Shown here: positions 24,271-34,524 of the stretch, in pieces
Layout of the letters: every line of letters begins with the position of its first letter
How positions within the stretch are numbered: the first letter of the stretch is position 1
NCBI RefSeq assembly: GCF_022832375.1
Contig: NZ_JALHLG010000003.1
Span: 434,001-498,000, forward strand
Direction: 5' to 3'
From: Novosphingobium beihaiense
Lineage (GTDB): Bacteria > Pseudomonadota > Alphaproteobacteria > Sphingomonadales > Sphingomonadaceae
DNA length: 64,000 nt
Made by a program: the position numbers and the translations under genes
Notes under the pieces: model-generated
The model's input: the letters and a program-made list of their open reading frames with translations, nothing else
What the model was told of the DNA's origin: nothing
The model's database searches: none

Positions 24271-26541
24271 TCAAAACTCCTGAGACAATGTGATTCCGTA
24301 GGTTCGCGGGGCGGCGAAAGCGGCGGCGTCCTTGAACTGGTCCGCCTGCAGGAAAGTGTAGTACCGCTCGTTGGTGAGGTTCTTCACCCAGAGGCGGGCG
24401 CCCAGCCCCGTGTCGAACTGGTAGCCGATCGACCCGTTGAAAAGGTCATAGCTGGGCTGCCGCAGGCGGTTCTCGGGATCGGCGAAATAGCCCGAGTTGT
24501 GATAGTAGTTGGCGGCCAGGGTCACATCACCCTCCCCCAGCCGGAACGTATAGCTGGGGGCTATACTAAATGTGAGCTTCGGGGACCGCTGCGTCCTGTT
24601 TCCTGCCAGATCGCCCGGCGCCACGCTGTTACCGAATGGAAAGACCGGGAGCGGGGTATAGACGGGGCCATCCGGGAATGTCTTGTACTTGGTATCCAGC
24701 ACGCCCAGCCCGCCGGAAATCCGCAAGCCCCGGTAGGGTTTGGCCACGAAGTCGAGGTCTATGCCCTTGATCTCGGCCGCGGCGGCGTTGATCTGGATGA
24801 TCGAAGTGGTACTGCTGACGCTGACCGCCAGATCCTTGTAGTCGTAATAGAAGGCGGCGATGTTGAACGTCAGGTCTCCGTTCAGCATCTGGGTCTTCAG
24901 GCCCGCCTCATAGGCATCGAGCACTTCCGGGCGGACGGCTGCCACGGTATCAATCGTGCCCGGTTCCGGCAGGTTGTAACCGCCGCTCTTGAAACCACGG
25001 CTGTAGGACACATAGCCCAGCACATCCGGCGTAAACTTGTGATCCAGGATCGCGCGGTAGGTCAGCTTGTCGAAGCTGTCCTTCACCTTGTACTGCGTGC
25101 CGGGGACAACGAAAGCGGGGATCAGGCTGTTGCCGACATATGTCCCCTCGTTCTTCATGTGGAAGTTGTCGCTCGTATAGCGGATGCCCAGCGTCAGGTT
25201 GGTTGCAGGAAGGATCTCATAGGTTCCTTCCGCAAAGCCCGAATAGGAATCGAGCTTTTGCGTATCGCGGAACGCAAGCCTGCTCGCGGGATCGGCCAGC
25301 GCGGGATCGAAAGTGGGATCGATCATCAGCCGAGGATCGACGATCGTGCCGATCAGGGCACCCGGCGCGTACTGGCTGTCGGAATGGAAGTAGAAGGCAC
25401 CCACCACCCATTTGAAGGCACCGCCGGTATTCGAAACCAGCCGCAATTCCTGTGAAAACGTCTTGATCGGCGACGTCAGATCCAGAGTGAGCAGCGGCGC
25501 GGCACCGGCATCCTGATCGATGCGCGTCTTCATTTTGGAAAAACGGTAAGCACTGATGCTCACGATATCCGCGAAGGCGGTTTCGTGCTCGATCTTCAGG
25601 CTGACGCCGCCTTGCCGGATCTTCGTGAAATCCTGCCCGTCGATATAGGTGTTGAAGGCCCCGGCGAAGGGCGTGCCCCCGGCCCCAATGGAACCGGGCA
25701 CGACCGTCACGTTTTCACCGATGTCCGAGCGCTGCTCCGAATAGTCGGCAGACAGCAGCGCCGTCGTGCGTTCGCCAAGGTTGAACAGCAGCTTGCCCCG
25801 GACATTCCAGTCCCAGCCCTTTTGCGTTTCCGCACCCGTTGTCAGCGAATGCCCGAAACCGTCGAACTGCTTGCGCCCGGATGCAGCCACGTTGAACGCC
25901 ACATCTTCACCCAGCGCCGTGCTGAAATAGGCGCTGCCCTCAGCGCTGTCATAGTTCCCGTAACCGGCCGATATGTTTCCTTCGGTCTCAAAAGACGGTT
26001 TGCGGGTCTGGATCTGGATGACACCGCCGGTTGCATTCCGGCCGAACAGCGTGCCCTGCGGACCTTTGAGCACCTGCACGCTGTCGATGTTGTTCAGCGA
26101 CAGCAGGTTCGCATTGGGAGAGGAAATATAGACATCATCGACATAGATCGCGACCGGGGATTCCACCCCGGCCCCGGCAAACGACGTGCCCACCCCGCGC
26201 AGGAACGGGATCGCCGCGAAGCCGCCCGAGCGGCTGAAATCCAGGCTGGGCGTGGCGGTGACAAGCGATTCCGAATTGTCGATGCCGATGGCCGCGGCCT
26301 GCTTTGCCGAAATGGCCGAAACCGCGATCGGGACATCCTGCAGCAACTCCGACCGGCGCCGCGCCGTAACCACAATCGCATCGCTATCGACGGTTGGATC
26401 CTCCGGTCCGCTGCTGTTTGCGGCGGGTGCCGGCAGGGCATCCGCAGCCTCATCATTTCGGGCAAGTGCCGGGCCCGAAAATGCCCCCAAGCCGAGCACA
26501 ACTGTTGCCAGGGCGGTGCCGCCCCAAAAGCTCTTTTTCAT
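24271..26541 (-). CDS. TonB-dependent receptor coupled to a Rieske oxygenase
   Basis: A 756-residue outer-membrane receptor. The signal peptide (GGTALATVVLGLGAFSGPALA) is followed by AIVVTARRRSELLQDVPIAVSAIS, the N-terminal plug pattern common in sphingomonad receptors, then VQVLKGPQGTLFGRNATGGVIQIQT and a barrel ending GITLSQEF with the terminal Phe. It is the first gene of a two-gene minus-strand unit with the Rieske oxygenase. The ligand is therefore probably an aromatic compound rather than a siderophore; that is inferred from context. Confidence 0.93.
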   Translation of the reverse strand: MKKSFWGGTALATVVLGLGAFSGPALARNDEAADALPAPAANSSGPEDPTVDSDAIVVTARRRSELLQDVPIAVSAISAKQAAAIGIDNSESLVTATPSLDFSRSGGFAAIPFLRGVGTSFAGAGVESPVAIYVDDVYISSPNANLLSLNNIDSVQVLKGPQGTLFGRNATGGVIQIQTRKPSFETEGNISAGYGNYDSAEGSAYFSTALGEDVAFNVAASGRKQFDGFGHSLTTGAETQKGWDWNVRGKLLFNLGERTTALLSADYSEQRSDIGENVTVVPGSIGAGGTPFAGAFNTYIDGQDFTKIRQGGVSLKIEHETAFADIVSISAYRFSKMKTRIDQDAGAAPLLTLDLTSPIKTFSQELRLVSNTGGAFKWVVGAFYFHSDSQYAPGALIGTIVDPRLMIDPTFDPALADPASRLAFRDTQKLDSYSGFAEGTYEILPATNLTLGIRYTSDNFHMKNEGTYVGNSLIPAFVVPGTQYKVKDSFDKLTYRAILDHKFTPDVLGYVSYSRGFKSGGYNLPEPGTIDTVAAVRPEVLDAYEAGLKTQMLNGDLTFNIAAFYYDYKDLAVSVSSTTSIIQINAAAAEIKGIDLDFVAKPYRGLRISGGLGVLDTKYKTFPDGPVYTPLPVFPFGNSVAPGDLAGNRTQRSPKLTFSIAPSYTFRLGEGDVTLAANYYHNSGYFADPENRLRQPSYDLFNGSIGYQFDTGLGARLWVKNLTNERYYTFLQADQFKDAAAFAAPRTYGITLSQEF

Positions 26542-27107
26542 ACCTCTCCCTTTTCTTATTTTTCTGGCCGCTATTTTTTCGCGCGATGGCGCTGCAATTG
26601 CTTCTCAGCCAGCCTTGCGGATTGGGTTATGTCATGCTGATCCAGCCCTTCCTGTTTCAGGCGCGCCCGGTCCGGAAAATGGACAGCGCTGTGCGGCTTC
26701 AGCCGCTTTTCCTCTCACAGACCTTCCGTCTGCACTCCGCTTCGGAATCCGAAAGCCTTCTTGCCTGCCTTCAGAAAACACTGCGGTATAGAAGTATTGT
26801 TTACAGGAGAACGCGGCCGATTGTAATACAAAAATTATCCCGGAAACCGCAATTCAGTATCACTGAAACATGAAAGGGCAGCACATGCCGCGTGGCCTGA
26901 ATGGACGCGCATTCCCGCCCACGCCACGCTGGCTGCGGCGTGCCAGCGGCGAACGAACGGCCCGCGTGTTCACTGCGGACTTACCGGGGAAGCGGGGGCT
27001 CCCGGCCAGTCAGACTTGATGGCTGCGCTGCATCCGGCCGCCACACACAACTTTGACGGCAGCAGGAAGCAGTAACAGCCTCCCGCACCTGCCCCTCTAT
27101 CTGCGCG
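26542..27107. other. 566-bp gene-free spacer
   Basis: Lies between a TonB receptor (promoter side) and the end of rhaI. The part near 26720-26880 is AT-rich with a dyad, TTGTA-A-TACAA, at 26821-26831, which may be regulatory. Open frames here are short and show no family resemblance or ribosome site. No RNA gene or repeat is evident, and there is no clear T-run terminator after rhaI. Confidence 0.55.
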
Positions 27108-28400
27108 TCAGACGATGCCGGCGCCCAGCCCTACGGCCTTGCGCTCCTGCGCCTTGCGGTCGCGCCAGCGGCTTTCGCGGTAGACGCCCAGCGCATCGAT
27201 CGCGCCGCCCGCTTCCAGCCGCGCCTTGGCGAGGATGGGAGAGACATCGACATTATAAGCCCTGCGCAGGGCCTGATAGGCCATCATCGTGTCGTTGGCT
27301 TCCTGCGCCAGATGCAGCGCCTCGCGGTCCACCAGCAGCGCCTTGGCGAAGCACTGGCCGATCGCTTCGGCCGAGGAGATCATTGATTCGATCGGATCGG
27401 TCACATTGTGCGACTGGTCGATCATGTAGCTGGGATTGAAGCCGTCTCGCGGGTTCAGCTCGGCCTCCACCAGTTCGTTGAACACCAGAAAAAGCTGGTG
27501 CGGGTTGATCGAGCCGGAATCGAGATCGTCGTCGCCGTACTTGCTGTCGTTGAAGTGGAACCCGCCCAGCTTGCCGAAGCGGTGCAGGCGCGCCACGATC
27601 TGTTCGATGTTCACGTTCGGCGCATGATGGCCGAGATCGACCAGGCACTTGGCCTTGGGGCCCAGCTCCTGCGCAGCGAGGATCGAGGAGCCCCAGTCGC
27701 TGATGACGGTGGAGTAGAACGCGGGCTCGAACATCTTGTGTTCCAGCAGCATGCGCCAGTCGCCCGGCAGCGCGGCATAGACCTGTGCAGCGGCCTCCAG
27801 ATAGCGGTCGAGGCTGCGGGCAAGATCCTGCTGACCGGGGAAATTGGTGCCGTCCCCGACCCACACGGTGAGATCGGTGGAGCCGAGCTGGCGGCCGATC
27901 TCGATACATTCGATATTGTGTTCCACCGCCTGCTGGCGCGTCGCCGCCACGGTCGAGGAAAGCGAGCCGGTGGCATAGGTCTGCGCCTGCCCCGGCTGGT
28001 CCTGGAAGGTGTTGGAATTCACCGCATCGAAGCCGAGCCCAAGGCTGGCGGCCTCTTCACGCAGCGCCTTGTAATCGCTGACCTTGTCCCACGGGAAATG
28101 CGGGCTGACGCGCGGCGTCAGACACGAAAGCTGGTTGATGACGGCGCAGTCTTCCAGCTTTTCGTGGATGTTGGTCGGCTCCCCGGCGATGGGGAACTTG
28201 GCGAAACGCGTGCCGCCCCGGCCCGCCCCCCAGGTGGGGATGGCGACCGAGAAACCGGCCACGCGGTCCTTCACCGCATCGATACCGATACCCGCACGCT
28301 CCAGCTTGCGGCCCAGCGATGCGTAATCGTCTTCCAGTGCGTCGAGTTCGCGCGCGTTGGCTTCCGCGATCAGCTCGGCGGAAATGGGAAGATTGCTCAT
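27108..28400 (-). CDS. rhaI: L-rhamnose isomerase
   Basis: A 430-residue xylose-isomerase-like TIM barrel of the Pseudomonas stutzeri type RhaI. It converts L-rhamnose to L-rhamnulose in the cytoplasm. Metal-binding and active-site stretches are LLEHKMFEPAFYSTVISDWG written in part as EHKMFEP, DLGHHAPNVNIEQIV and HFNDSKYGDDDLDSG, holding the expected Glu, Asp and His ligands. ATG 28400 is preceded by GGGAGAGG; the frame continues upstream into rhaD but that part is not coding. It follows rhaD by 22 bases, so the two form an operon. RhaB, L-lactate dehydrogenase and a transporter are encoded divergently. Confidence 0.95.
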   Translation of the reverse strand: MSNLPISAELIAEANARELDALEDDYASLGRKLERAGIGIDAVKDRVAGFSVAIPTWGAGRGGTRFAKFPIAGEPTNIHEKLEDCAVINQLSCLTPRVSPHFPWDKVSDYKALREEAASLGLGFDAVNSNTFQDQPGQAQTYATGSLSSTVAATRQQAVEHNIECIEIGRQLGSTDLTVWVGDGTNFPGQQDLARSLDRYLEAAAQVYAALPGDWRMLLEHKMFEPAFYSTVISDWGSSILAAQELGPKAKCLVDLGHHAPNVNIEQIVARLHRFGKLGGFHFNDSKYGDDDLDSGSINPHQLFLVFNELVEAELNPRDGFNPSYMIDQSHNVTDPIESMISSAEAIGQCFAKALLVDREALHLAQEANDTMMAYQALRRAYNVDVSPILAKARLEAGGAIDALGVYRESRWRDRKAQERKAVGLGAGIV

Positions 28401-28422
28401 GATATTATCCTCTCCCTGAAAC

Positions 28423-30534
28423 TCAGCGCGTGAAGGCCTGGGCATTGCCCGCATCGACATTGACCATGTTGCCGGTCGACTTGGCCGACATGTCGCTGGC
28501 GAGGAAGTACACCGCCTCGGCAATGTCGGACGGCAGCACGTCGCGCTTGAGCATCGAACGGTTGCGGTAGTGTTCTTCCAGCTCGGCGCCGGAATCGATC
28601 CCGTAGGCACCCGCGCGTTCCTTGCGCCAGTCGCCGTCCCAGATGCGGCTGCCCTTGATCACGGCGTCCGGGTTCACGGTGTTGACGCGGATGCCGTAGG
28701 GCGCGCCTTCCAGCGCGAGGCAGCGGGCGAGATGGTTCGCGGCGGCCTTGGCCGAAGCATAGGCGCTGGCATTGGTGGCCGCGGCCACGGCGTTCTTCGA
28801 ACCGATGAAGACCACGCTGGAGCCGCCCTGTTCCTTCATCCGCTTCAGCAGCGGCCAGGCGGAGCGGCTGGTGAGGAAGTAGCCCTGCGCCAGCACATCA
28901 TAGTTGCGGTCCCACAGTTCGACCGTGGTTTCCTCAATCGGGGCCGAAGAGGCGATACCGGCATTGGCGACGAGAATATCAAGACCGCCGAATTCGCGCG
29001 CGCAGGCGGCGAAGGCTTCGGCCACTTGCGCTTCATCGGTCACGTCACAGACGACCGAGCGCACCACGTCCTTGCCGAACTGTTTGGCGAACCCGTCCCG
29101 CACTTCATCAACCGCATCGGCAGCGCGGTCCGCCAGCATGACGCAGGCGCCGTCCGCCATCAGCCGCGCAGCCGTGGCCGCACCGATGCCGCCAGCGCCG
29201 CCGGTGACCAGCGCGATGCGGCCAGCGAGCGGCTTGGGCGCGGGCATCCGCTGCAGCTTGGCTTCCTCCAGCAGCCAGTATTCGATGTCGAAGGCTTCCT
29301 GCTCGTCAAGCGCGATGTAGTCGCCGATCGCCTCGGCGCCGCGCATCACATTGATGGCGTTGCCATAGAACTCGCCGGCAAGGCGCGCGGTGGTCTTGTC
29401 GGTCGCGAAAGTGATACGGCCGACGCCCGGCACCAGCACCACGACCGGGTTGGCATCGCGCATCGCGGGCGAGTTCGCCCGCTTGCAGCGTTCGTAGTAC
29501 GCGGCATAGAGATCGCGGTAATCGGCGATCTTCTGCGCCAGATAGGCATCGTCTTCCAGCTTCGCGGGATCGAGCGTAAGCGGCGCGATCTTGGTGCGCA
29601 GGAAGTGATCGGGGCATGACGTGCCGAGCGCGGCAAGCCGTTCGAATTCCGCCGAATTGACGAATTCGAGCGCTTCGGCATCGTCCGAATAGTGGCCGAC
29701 CTTACGCCGCGCGCCAGTCATAAGACCACGCAGACGCGGCATAAGGCCGGCAGCAATAGCGGCACGGTCGGAGGAGATGACAGTGACCGCACCGCCGAAC
29801 GCCGGTTTCCCGGCGAGCTTAGAATTCAGGTAATTCGCGGCATCGGCGATCAGGCCGATGGTGTGTTCGTAGCAGGCCTTGGCGCTGTCCGCCCAGCAGA
29901 TGATGCCATGCCCGGCCAGCATCACGCCTTCGACATGCGGATTGGCCTTCACATAATCACGAAGCTGCACGCCCAGCGTGTAGCCCGGGCGTTTCCACGG
30001 CAGCCAGCCGATCTTGCCGCCCCAGATTTCCTGCGTGGCCGCCTCGCCGCCCGAAGAGGCCGCCAGCGCAATGATCGCATCGGGATGGACGTGATCGACA
30101 TGCGCGAAAGGCAGCAGCGAGTGCAGCGGCGTATCGATGGAGGCCGCACGCGCATTGAGGTTGAACGTGCAGTGCGGAAGATAGCCGACCATCTTATCGT
30201 CATCGTCCGGCCCGGCGTAGTGCTTTTCCAGCCCCAGCAGCTTGTCCTGATAGAGCGTGGCGAAACCGTCGAGCTTCATCGAGCCGATATCGCCGCCCGA
30301 GCCCTTGACCCACAGCACTTCGGTTTCCTCGCCCGTCAGCGGATCGGTTTCGCTCAGCTTGGCCGAGGTGTTGCCGCCGCCGAAATTGGTGACCGTCAGG
30401 TCCGATCCCAGCAGGTTGGAGCGGTACAGGAGCAGTTCGGCGGGCGAGAGCTTGGCCGCTACGGCTTCGTCCCAACGGCTTGCAGGCACGGCAAAAGGGA
30501 TCGCGGCGGCGGAGATCTGGGCTTGGACGTTCAT
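28423..30534 (-). CDS. rhaD: bifunctional rhamnulose-1-phosphate aldolase / lactaldehyde dehydrogenase
   Basis: A 703-residue two-domain enzyme. Residues 1 to about 420 are a class II aldolase with zinc-binding HVDHVHPDA and GHGIICW. Residues about 430-703 are a short-chain dehydrogenase with the NAD motif VTGGAGGIGAATA, NAGIA and the catalytic Tyr-Lys in YASAKAAANH. The aldolase splits L-rhamnulose-1-phosphate to DHAP and L-lactaldehyde; the SDR domain oxidises the aldehyde to L-lactate. The fusion is a known family arrangement (RhaD/RhaE), full length here. Its start is divergent from rhaB across 152 bases containing a strong dyad. Co-transcribed with rhaI. Confidence 0.95.
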   Translation of the reverse strand: MNVQAQISAAAIPFAVPASRWDEAVAAKLSPAELLLYRSNLLGSDLTVTNFGGGNTSAKLSETDPLTGEETEVLWVKGSGGDIGSMKLDGFATLYQDKLLGLEKHYAGPDDDDKMVGYLPHCTFNLNARAASIDTPLHSLLPFAHVDHVHPDAIIALAASSGGEAATQEIWGGKIGWLPWKRPGYTLGVQLRDYVKANPHVEGVMLAGHGIICWADSAKACYEHTIGLIADAANYLNSKLAGKPAFGGAVTVISSDRAAIAAGLMPRLRGLMTGARRKVGHYSDDAEALEFVNSAEFERLAALGTSCPDHFLRTKIAPLTLDPAKLEDDAYLAQKIADYRDLYAAYYERCKRANSPAMRDANPVVVLVPGVGRITFATDKTTARLAGEFYGNAINVMRGAEAIGDYIALDEQEAFDIEYWLLEEAKLQRMPAPKPLAGRIALVTGGAGGIGAATAARLMADGACVMLADRAADAVDEVRDGFAKQFGKDVVRSVVCDVTDEAQVAEAFAACAREFGGLDILVANAGIASSAPIEETTVELWDRNYDVLAQGYFLTSRSAWPLLKRMKEQGGSSVVFIGSKNAVAAATNASAYASAKAAANHLARCLALEGAPYGIRVNTVNPDAVIKGSRIWDGDWRKERAGAYGIDSGAELEEHYRNRSMLKRDVLPSDIAEAVYFLASDMSAKSTGNMVNVDAGNAQAFTR

Positions 30535-30627
30535 TGCATCCTCTGGTTACGAATCGTGCTGTCCGGCCTCGTTGCGCCGGGCTCGCGTTCATGCTTGGTT
30601 ATTCTGATAACCTTTTTACTGGAAATG

Positions 30628-30643
30628 ATCAATCGGGATTGAT
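30628..30643. promoter_or_regulatory. candidate rhamnose operator in the rhaD-rhaB spacer
   Basis: ATCAATC-GG-GATTGAT, a perfect 7-bp dyad, followed by a further ATTGATC half at 30644-30650. It sits midway in the divergent rhaD/rhaB spacer, suited to the DeoR-type regulator encoded at the end of the plus-strand operon. Binding is inferred. Confidence 0.55.
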
Positions 30644-30686
30644 ATTGATCGTTTCGATTACAGATTCATAACCGTGGAGGGGGCGC

Positions 30687-32102
30687 TTGCAACAAAGCGC
30701 ATACGTGGTCGTCGATATCGGCAAGACCCTTAGCAAGGTCACGCTCTGGTCTGCCGGCGGGCATCTTCTCGACCGCCAGACCCGGGCCAATGAAGTGCAT
30801 GTTGTCGATGGCGTCCAGCGGCTGGACGCCGAAGGCATTGGGCAATGGCTGCCCAAAGCGCTCAGCGCCTATCGCGAGTACCCGGTCGAAACGATCATTC
30901 CGGTGGCCCATGGCGCGGGTGTCGTCGCGTTGGGCGAAGACGGGATGCTCTTCGCCCCGTTCGACTACGAACAGGCGATCCCCGACGAGGTGATGAGTGC
31001 CTATCGCGCGGAACGCGATCCCTTTTCGCTCACCGGCTCCCCGGCGCTGCCGGACGGGCTCAACATGGGCAGCCAGGTCTACTGGATGGAGCATCTCTAT
31101 CCTGAGGCCATGGCATCGGCCACTCTGGTGCCCTGGGCGCAATACTGGGCCTGGGTGCTGTGCGGGGCGGCCCGCAGCGAAGCCACCAGCCTGGGATGCC
31201 ACACGGACTTGTGGATGCCGGAACTGGCGCAGTTCTCCCCCATGGCCAAGCGGCTGGGATGGGCGGAGCGCTTCGCCCCGCTGGCAAAAGCGAGCGATGC
31301 CATCGGCAAGCTGCGGCCCGAAATCGCGGCGGCAACGGGCCTTCCCGCCACCGCGCAGGTTCTGGCGGGCATTCACGATTCCAATGCCGCCCTGCTCGCC
31401 GCGCGCGGCTTTCCGGAGATCGCGCGGCGCGAAGCGACTATCCTATCGACCGGCACCTGGTTCATCGCCATGCGGCTGGCCAGCGAAGTCCTCTCGGTCT
31501 CCAAACTGCCCGAGGACCGCGACACGCTGGTCAATGTCGATGCCTATGGCTGGCCGGTGCCCTCCGCCCGGTTCATGGGCGGGCGCGAGATCGAGACGGT
31601 AATCCAGCTCGACACGCGCCGGGTGGACATCAAGCCCGATCAGCCCAAGCTGATGGAAGCCGTTCCTGCCCTGCTGGAGCGCGGGACAATGATGATGCCC
31701 ACCCTTACCCCCGGCTTCGGCCCCTACCCCGATGGCAGGGCCTGCTGGCTCAACGCGCCGGTCGAATGGGCGGGCACCTGGTACGCCCGGCGTGCCGCGA
31801 TCTGCCTCTATGCCGCACTCGTCGCCGACACCTCTCTGGACCTCATCGGTTCGAAGGAGCGGCTGCTGGTGGAAGGGCGCTTTGCCGAAGCCGAAGTCTT
31901 CGTGCGCGCATTGGCTGCGCTGCGGCCCGAAACCGAAGTCTATGTCGCCAATGCGCACAACGACGTGTCGTTCGGTGCGCTGCGCCTGCTCAACCCGCTG
32001 CTCAAGGCCAGCGGCGGGCTGAGGCTGGTTGAACCGCTCGAAGGCGATCTGCAAAGCTACCGCGCCAAATGGCGTGACGCCGTCTCGAAAGTCCCCGCAT
32101 GA
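30687..32102 (+). CDS. rhaB: rhamnulokinase, FGGY family
   Basis: A 471-residue sugar kinase of the FGGY fold. It phosphorylates L-rhamnulose at C1 with ATP. The N-terminal phosphate motif [15 protein letters not shown] and the [11 protein letters not shown] and [11 protein letters not shown] segments are typical of the divergent alphaproteobacterial kinases. The start is TTG at 30687 with GGAGGGGG about five bases upstream; no better ATG lies near. It overlaps the next gene (lldD) by 4 bases, so the two are translationally coupled. Confidence 0.9.
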   Translation: MQQSAYVVVDIGKTLSKVTLWSAGGHLLDRQTRANEVHVVDGVQRLDAEGIGQWLPKALSAYREYPVETIIPVAHGAGVVALGEDGMLFAPFDYEQAIPDEVMSAYRAERDPFSLTGSPALPDGLNMGSQVYWMEHLYPEAMASATLVPWAQYWAWVLCGAARSEATSLGCHTDLWMPELAQFSPMAKRLGWAERFAPLAKASDAIGKLRPEIAAATGLPATAQVLAGIHDSNAALLAARGFPEIARREATILSTGTWFIAMRLASEVLSVSKLPEDRDTLVNVDAYGWPVPSARFMGGREIETVIQLDTRRVDIKPDQPKLMEAVPALLERGTMMMPTLTPGFGPYPDGRACWLNAPVEWAGTWYARRAAICLYAALVADTSLDLIGSKERLLVEGRFAEAEVFVRALAALRPETEVYVANAHNDVSFGALRLLNPLLKASGGLRLVEPLEGDLQSYRAKWRDAVSKVPA

Positions 32103-33244
32103 TCGTTGCTTCCGTTCCCGATTTCCGCGAGGCCGCCCGCCGCCGCCTGCCGCGCTTCCTGTTCGAATATATCGACGGCGGCTCCTATGCCGAGGCGACG
32201 CTGCGCCGCAACGTGGACGATCTGTCTCGTCTTGCGCTGCGCCAGCGGGTACTGCGCGACGTTTCAAAGCTGGACCTTTCGACCGAACTCTTCGGCCAGA
32301 AACTGAGCCTGCCCGTCGCCCTCGCGCCCATCGGTCTGGCAGGGCTCAATGCACGGCGCGGTGAGTGTCAGGCGGTGCGCGCGGCAGAAAAAGCGGGCGT
32401 GCCTTTCACCCTTTCCACCGTGGGCGCCTGCCCAATCGGCGAAGTGGCAGGCGCTGCCAGCAAGCCGTTCTGGTTCCAGCTCTACATGATCCGCGACCGC
32501 GCCTTCATGCGGGACCTGCTGGCGCAGGCCATGGAAGCAAACTGTTCGGCGCTGGTCTTCACGGTGGACATGCCGGTGCCCGGCAGCCGCTATCGCGATT
32601 ATCACACCGGGCTGGCCGGATCGGGCGGGCTCCAGGGCGCGCTGTGGCGGGTGGCGCAGGCCATGGTCCGCCCCGGCTGGGCCTGGGACGTGGGCCTGTG
32701 GGGCCGCCCGCACACGCTGGGCAATGTCGCCCCGGTGCTGAACGGCAATACCGGCATCGAGGATTTCTTCGCCTGGATGCGGAACAACTTCGATCCTTCC
32801 ATCAACTGGCGCGATCTCGATTTCATCCGCGCCGAATGGAAAGGCCCGCTGATCATCAAGGGCATTCTCGATCCCGAGGATGCGAAGGAAGCCGCCGAGT
32901 TGGGCGCGGACGGCATTGTCGTTTCCAACCACGGCGGCCGCCAGCTCGACGGCGTGCTCTCCAGCACGCGCGCCCTGCCCCCGATCGCCGAAGCCGTGGG
33001 GGACCGGCTGACGGTTCTGGCCGATGGCGGCATTCGTTCGGGCCTCGATGTCGTGCGGATGCTGGCGCTGGGCGCCAAGGGCGTTCTGCTCGGCCGCGCC
33101 TGGGCCTGGGCGCTCGCGGCCGGGGGCGAGGCCGGAATCACCAAACTACTACAACTGATCGAAGCGGAAATGCGCGTGGCCATGGCCCTGACCGGCACCA
33201 CGAAAATCGCCGAGATCGATAAGACAATACTTGCGGGAGACTGA
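32099..33244 (+). CDS. lldD: FMN-dependent L-lactate dehydrogenase
   Basis: A 381-residue alpha-hydroxy-acid dehydrogenase (FMN, TIM barrel) that oxidises L-lactate to pyruvate and passes electrons to the respiratory chain. Characteristic sites are [13 protein letters not shown] near the N-terminus, [14 protein letters not shown], the catalytic His and Arg in [11 protein letters not shown], and ADGGIRSG for FMN phosphate. The gene fits the pathway precisely: the RhaD SDR domain yields L-lactate, which this enzyme turns to pyruvate. It overlaps rhaB by 4 bases and is followed by the transporter at 2 bases. Confidence 0.95.
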   Translation: MIVASVPDFREAARRRLPRFLFEYIDGGSYAEATLRRNVDDLSRLALRQRVLRDVSKLDLSTELFGQKLSLPVALAPIGLAGLNARRGECQAVRAAEKAGVPFTLSTVGACPIGEVAGAASKPFWFQLYMIRDRAFMRDLLAQAMEANCSALVFTVDMPVPGSRYRDYHTGLAGSGGLQGALWRVAQAMVRPGWAWDVGLWGRPHTLGNVAPVLNGNTGIEDFFAWMRNNFDPSINWRDLDFIRAEWKGPLIIKGILDPEDAKEAAELGADGIVVSNHGGRQLDGVLSSTRALPPIAEAVGDRLTVLADGGIRSGLDVVRMLALGAKGVLLGRAWAWALAAGGEAGITKLLQLIEAEMRVAMALTGTTKIAEIDKTILAGD

Positions 33245-33245
33245 A

Positions 33246-34505
33246 ATGGCCACGGCTGCTGGCGAACATCTGGATTCTGGCGACAACTGGCGCAACACGA
33301 TCCTCGCCGGGCTCGCTAATTATATCGATGCGGGCTCGATCGTTTCGGGCGCCGCCGCGCTGGCGCTATGGCAGGAAAGCTATCACCTTTCCAACGACAC
33401 CATCGGCCTGATCGGCGCCTTCGGCCCCAACGCCATCGGCGCGGGCGTCGGTGCGCTGCTGGGCGGCTGGCTGTGCGACAAGCTGGGCCGCAAGAAGATC
33501 TATCAGTGGGATATGCTGATCTATGCGTTCGGCATGAGCATGCTGGTCTTCGCGGTGGCGCCGTGGATGATCGTTACCGGCTTCCTGATCGTCGGCCTTG
33601 CCGTCGGTGCGGACATTCCGGCAAGCTGGTCGCTCATTGCCGAGCAGGCGCCGGATAATCGCCGGGGCAAACACTCGGGTGTGGCGCAAGTGCTGTGGTA
33701 TCTGGGCCCTGTGGTCGTGCTGCTGCTCAGCCTCGCGCTGACCTCGCTGGGCGAACTGGGCGCGCGGATCGTCTTCGCGCATCTCGTGGTGATTGCGCTG
33801 GGGCTGACCCTGCTGCGTTCGCGCATGGCGGAATCGAAGCGCTGGGTGGAATCGCAGAAGTCCGACGCGCCCACTCACGGCATTTCGACGCTGCTCAAAC
33901 CCAAGTACCTGACCTCGATCCTCGGCCTTGTCGGCATGTACGGGTTCTGGAACCTGTGGGCAGGCACCAATGGGTTCTTCTTCCCCTACATCCTGCGCAC
34001 GATGGGCGCGGCGAGCCAGGCGCAGAGCGTGGCCATTCAGGCATTTTCGTTCTTCATCGGGATGGTCTCGATCTACTTCGTGTTCATGAAGCTTTCGGAC
34101 AAGGTAAACCAGCGCACGCTGTTCATCGTGTCCGCCATAATCCAGGTGATCGGCATGGCGCTGCTGGCAGTGTTCCCGCTGACCATTCCGATCGCCCTGC
34201 TCTACGTCTTCCTGCTGCAGTTCGGCGGCGGCTTCGGCGCGCAGAGTTTTTTCCAGCTCTGGAGTGCGGAACAGTTCCCGACGGCGGTGCGCGCAACCGC
34301 ACAGGGCTTGTGCTTTGCCGTGGTGCGTATCACACTGGGCGTATTCAGCTTCTTTGTGCCGATGCTCACGGCAACAGGCTTTACGAACCTTGCCTGGATA
34401 CTTACCGGCTTCCTCGTTGTCAGCGGCCTGATCGGTGCGATCTGGGCCCCGCGCAACGAAGGCAAGTCGCTTGAGCAACTGGAGGCTGAGCGGCACGCAA
34501 GCTGA
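33246..34505 (+). CDS. MFS transporter, probable L-rhamnose permease
   Basis: A 419-residue major-facilitator transporter with about 12 hydrophobic helices. The loop motif LCDKLGRKKIYQWD between helices 2 and 3 is the MFS signature (GGxLxDxxGRR). The ATG at 33246 has GGGAGA upstream, two bases beyond the lldD stop. Its place inside the rhamnose operon makes L-rhamnose (or a rhamnoside) the probable cargo. Confidence 0.9.
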   Translation: MATAAGEHLDSGDNWRNTILAGLANYIDAGSIVSGAAALALWQESYHLSNDTIGLIGAFGPNAIGAGVGALLGGWLCDKLGRKKIYQWDMLIYAFGMSMLVFAVAPWMIVTGFLIVGLAVGADIPASWSLIAEQAPDNRRGKHSGVAQVLWYLGPVVVLLLSLALTSLGELGARIVFAHLVVIALGLTLLRSRMAESKRWVESQKSDAPTHGISTLLKPKYLTSILGLVGMYGFWNLWAGTNGFFFPYILRTMGAASQAQSVAIQAFSFFIGMVSIYFVFMKLSDKVNQRTLFIVSAIIQVIGMALLAVFPLTIPIALLYVFLLQFGGGFGAQSFFQLWSAEQFPTAVRATAQGLCFAVVRITLGVFSFFVPMLTATGFTNLAWILTGFLVVSGLIGAIWAPRNEGKSLEQLEAERHAS

Positions 34506-34524
34506 TACGGACGGACACAGGCCA

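Noticed and set aside
26880..27030. A short open frame of about 49 codons starting near 26870
   Set aside because: No ribosome site, no hydrophobic or family pattern and no relation to neighbours.
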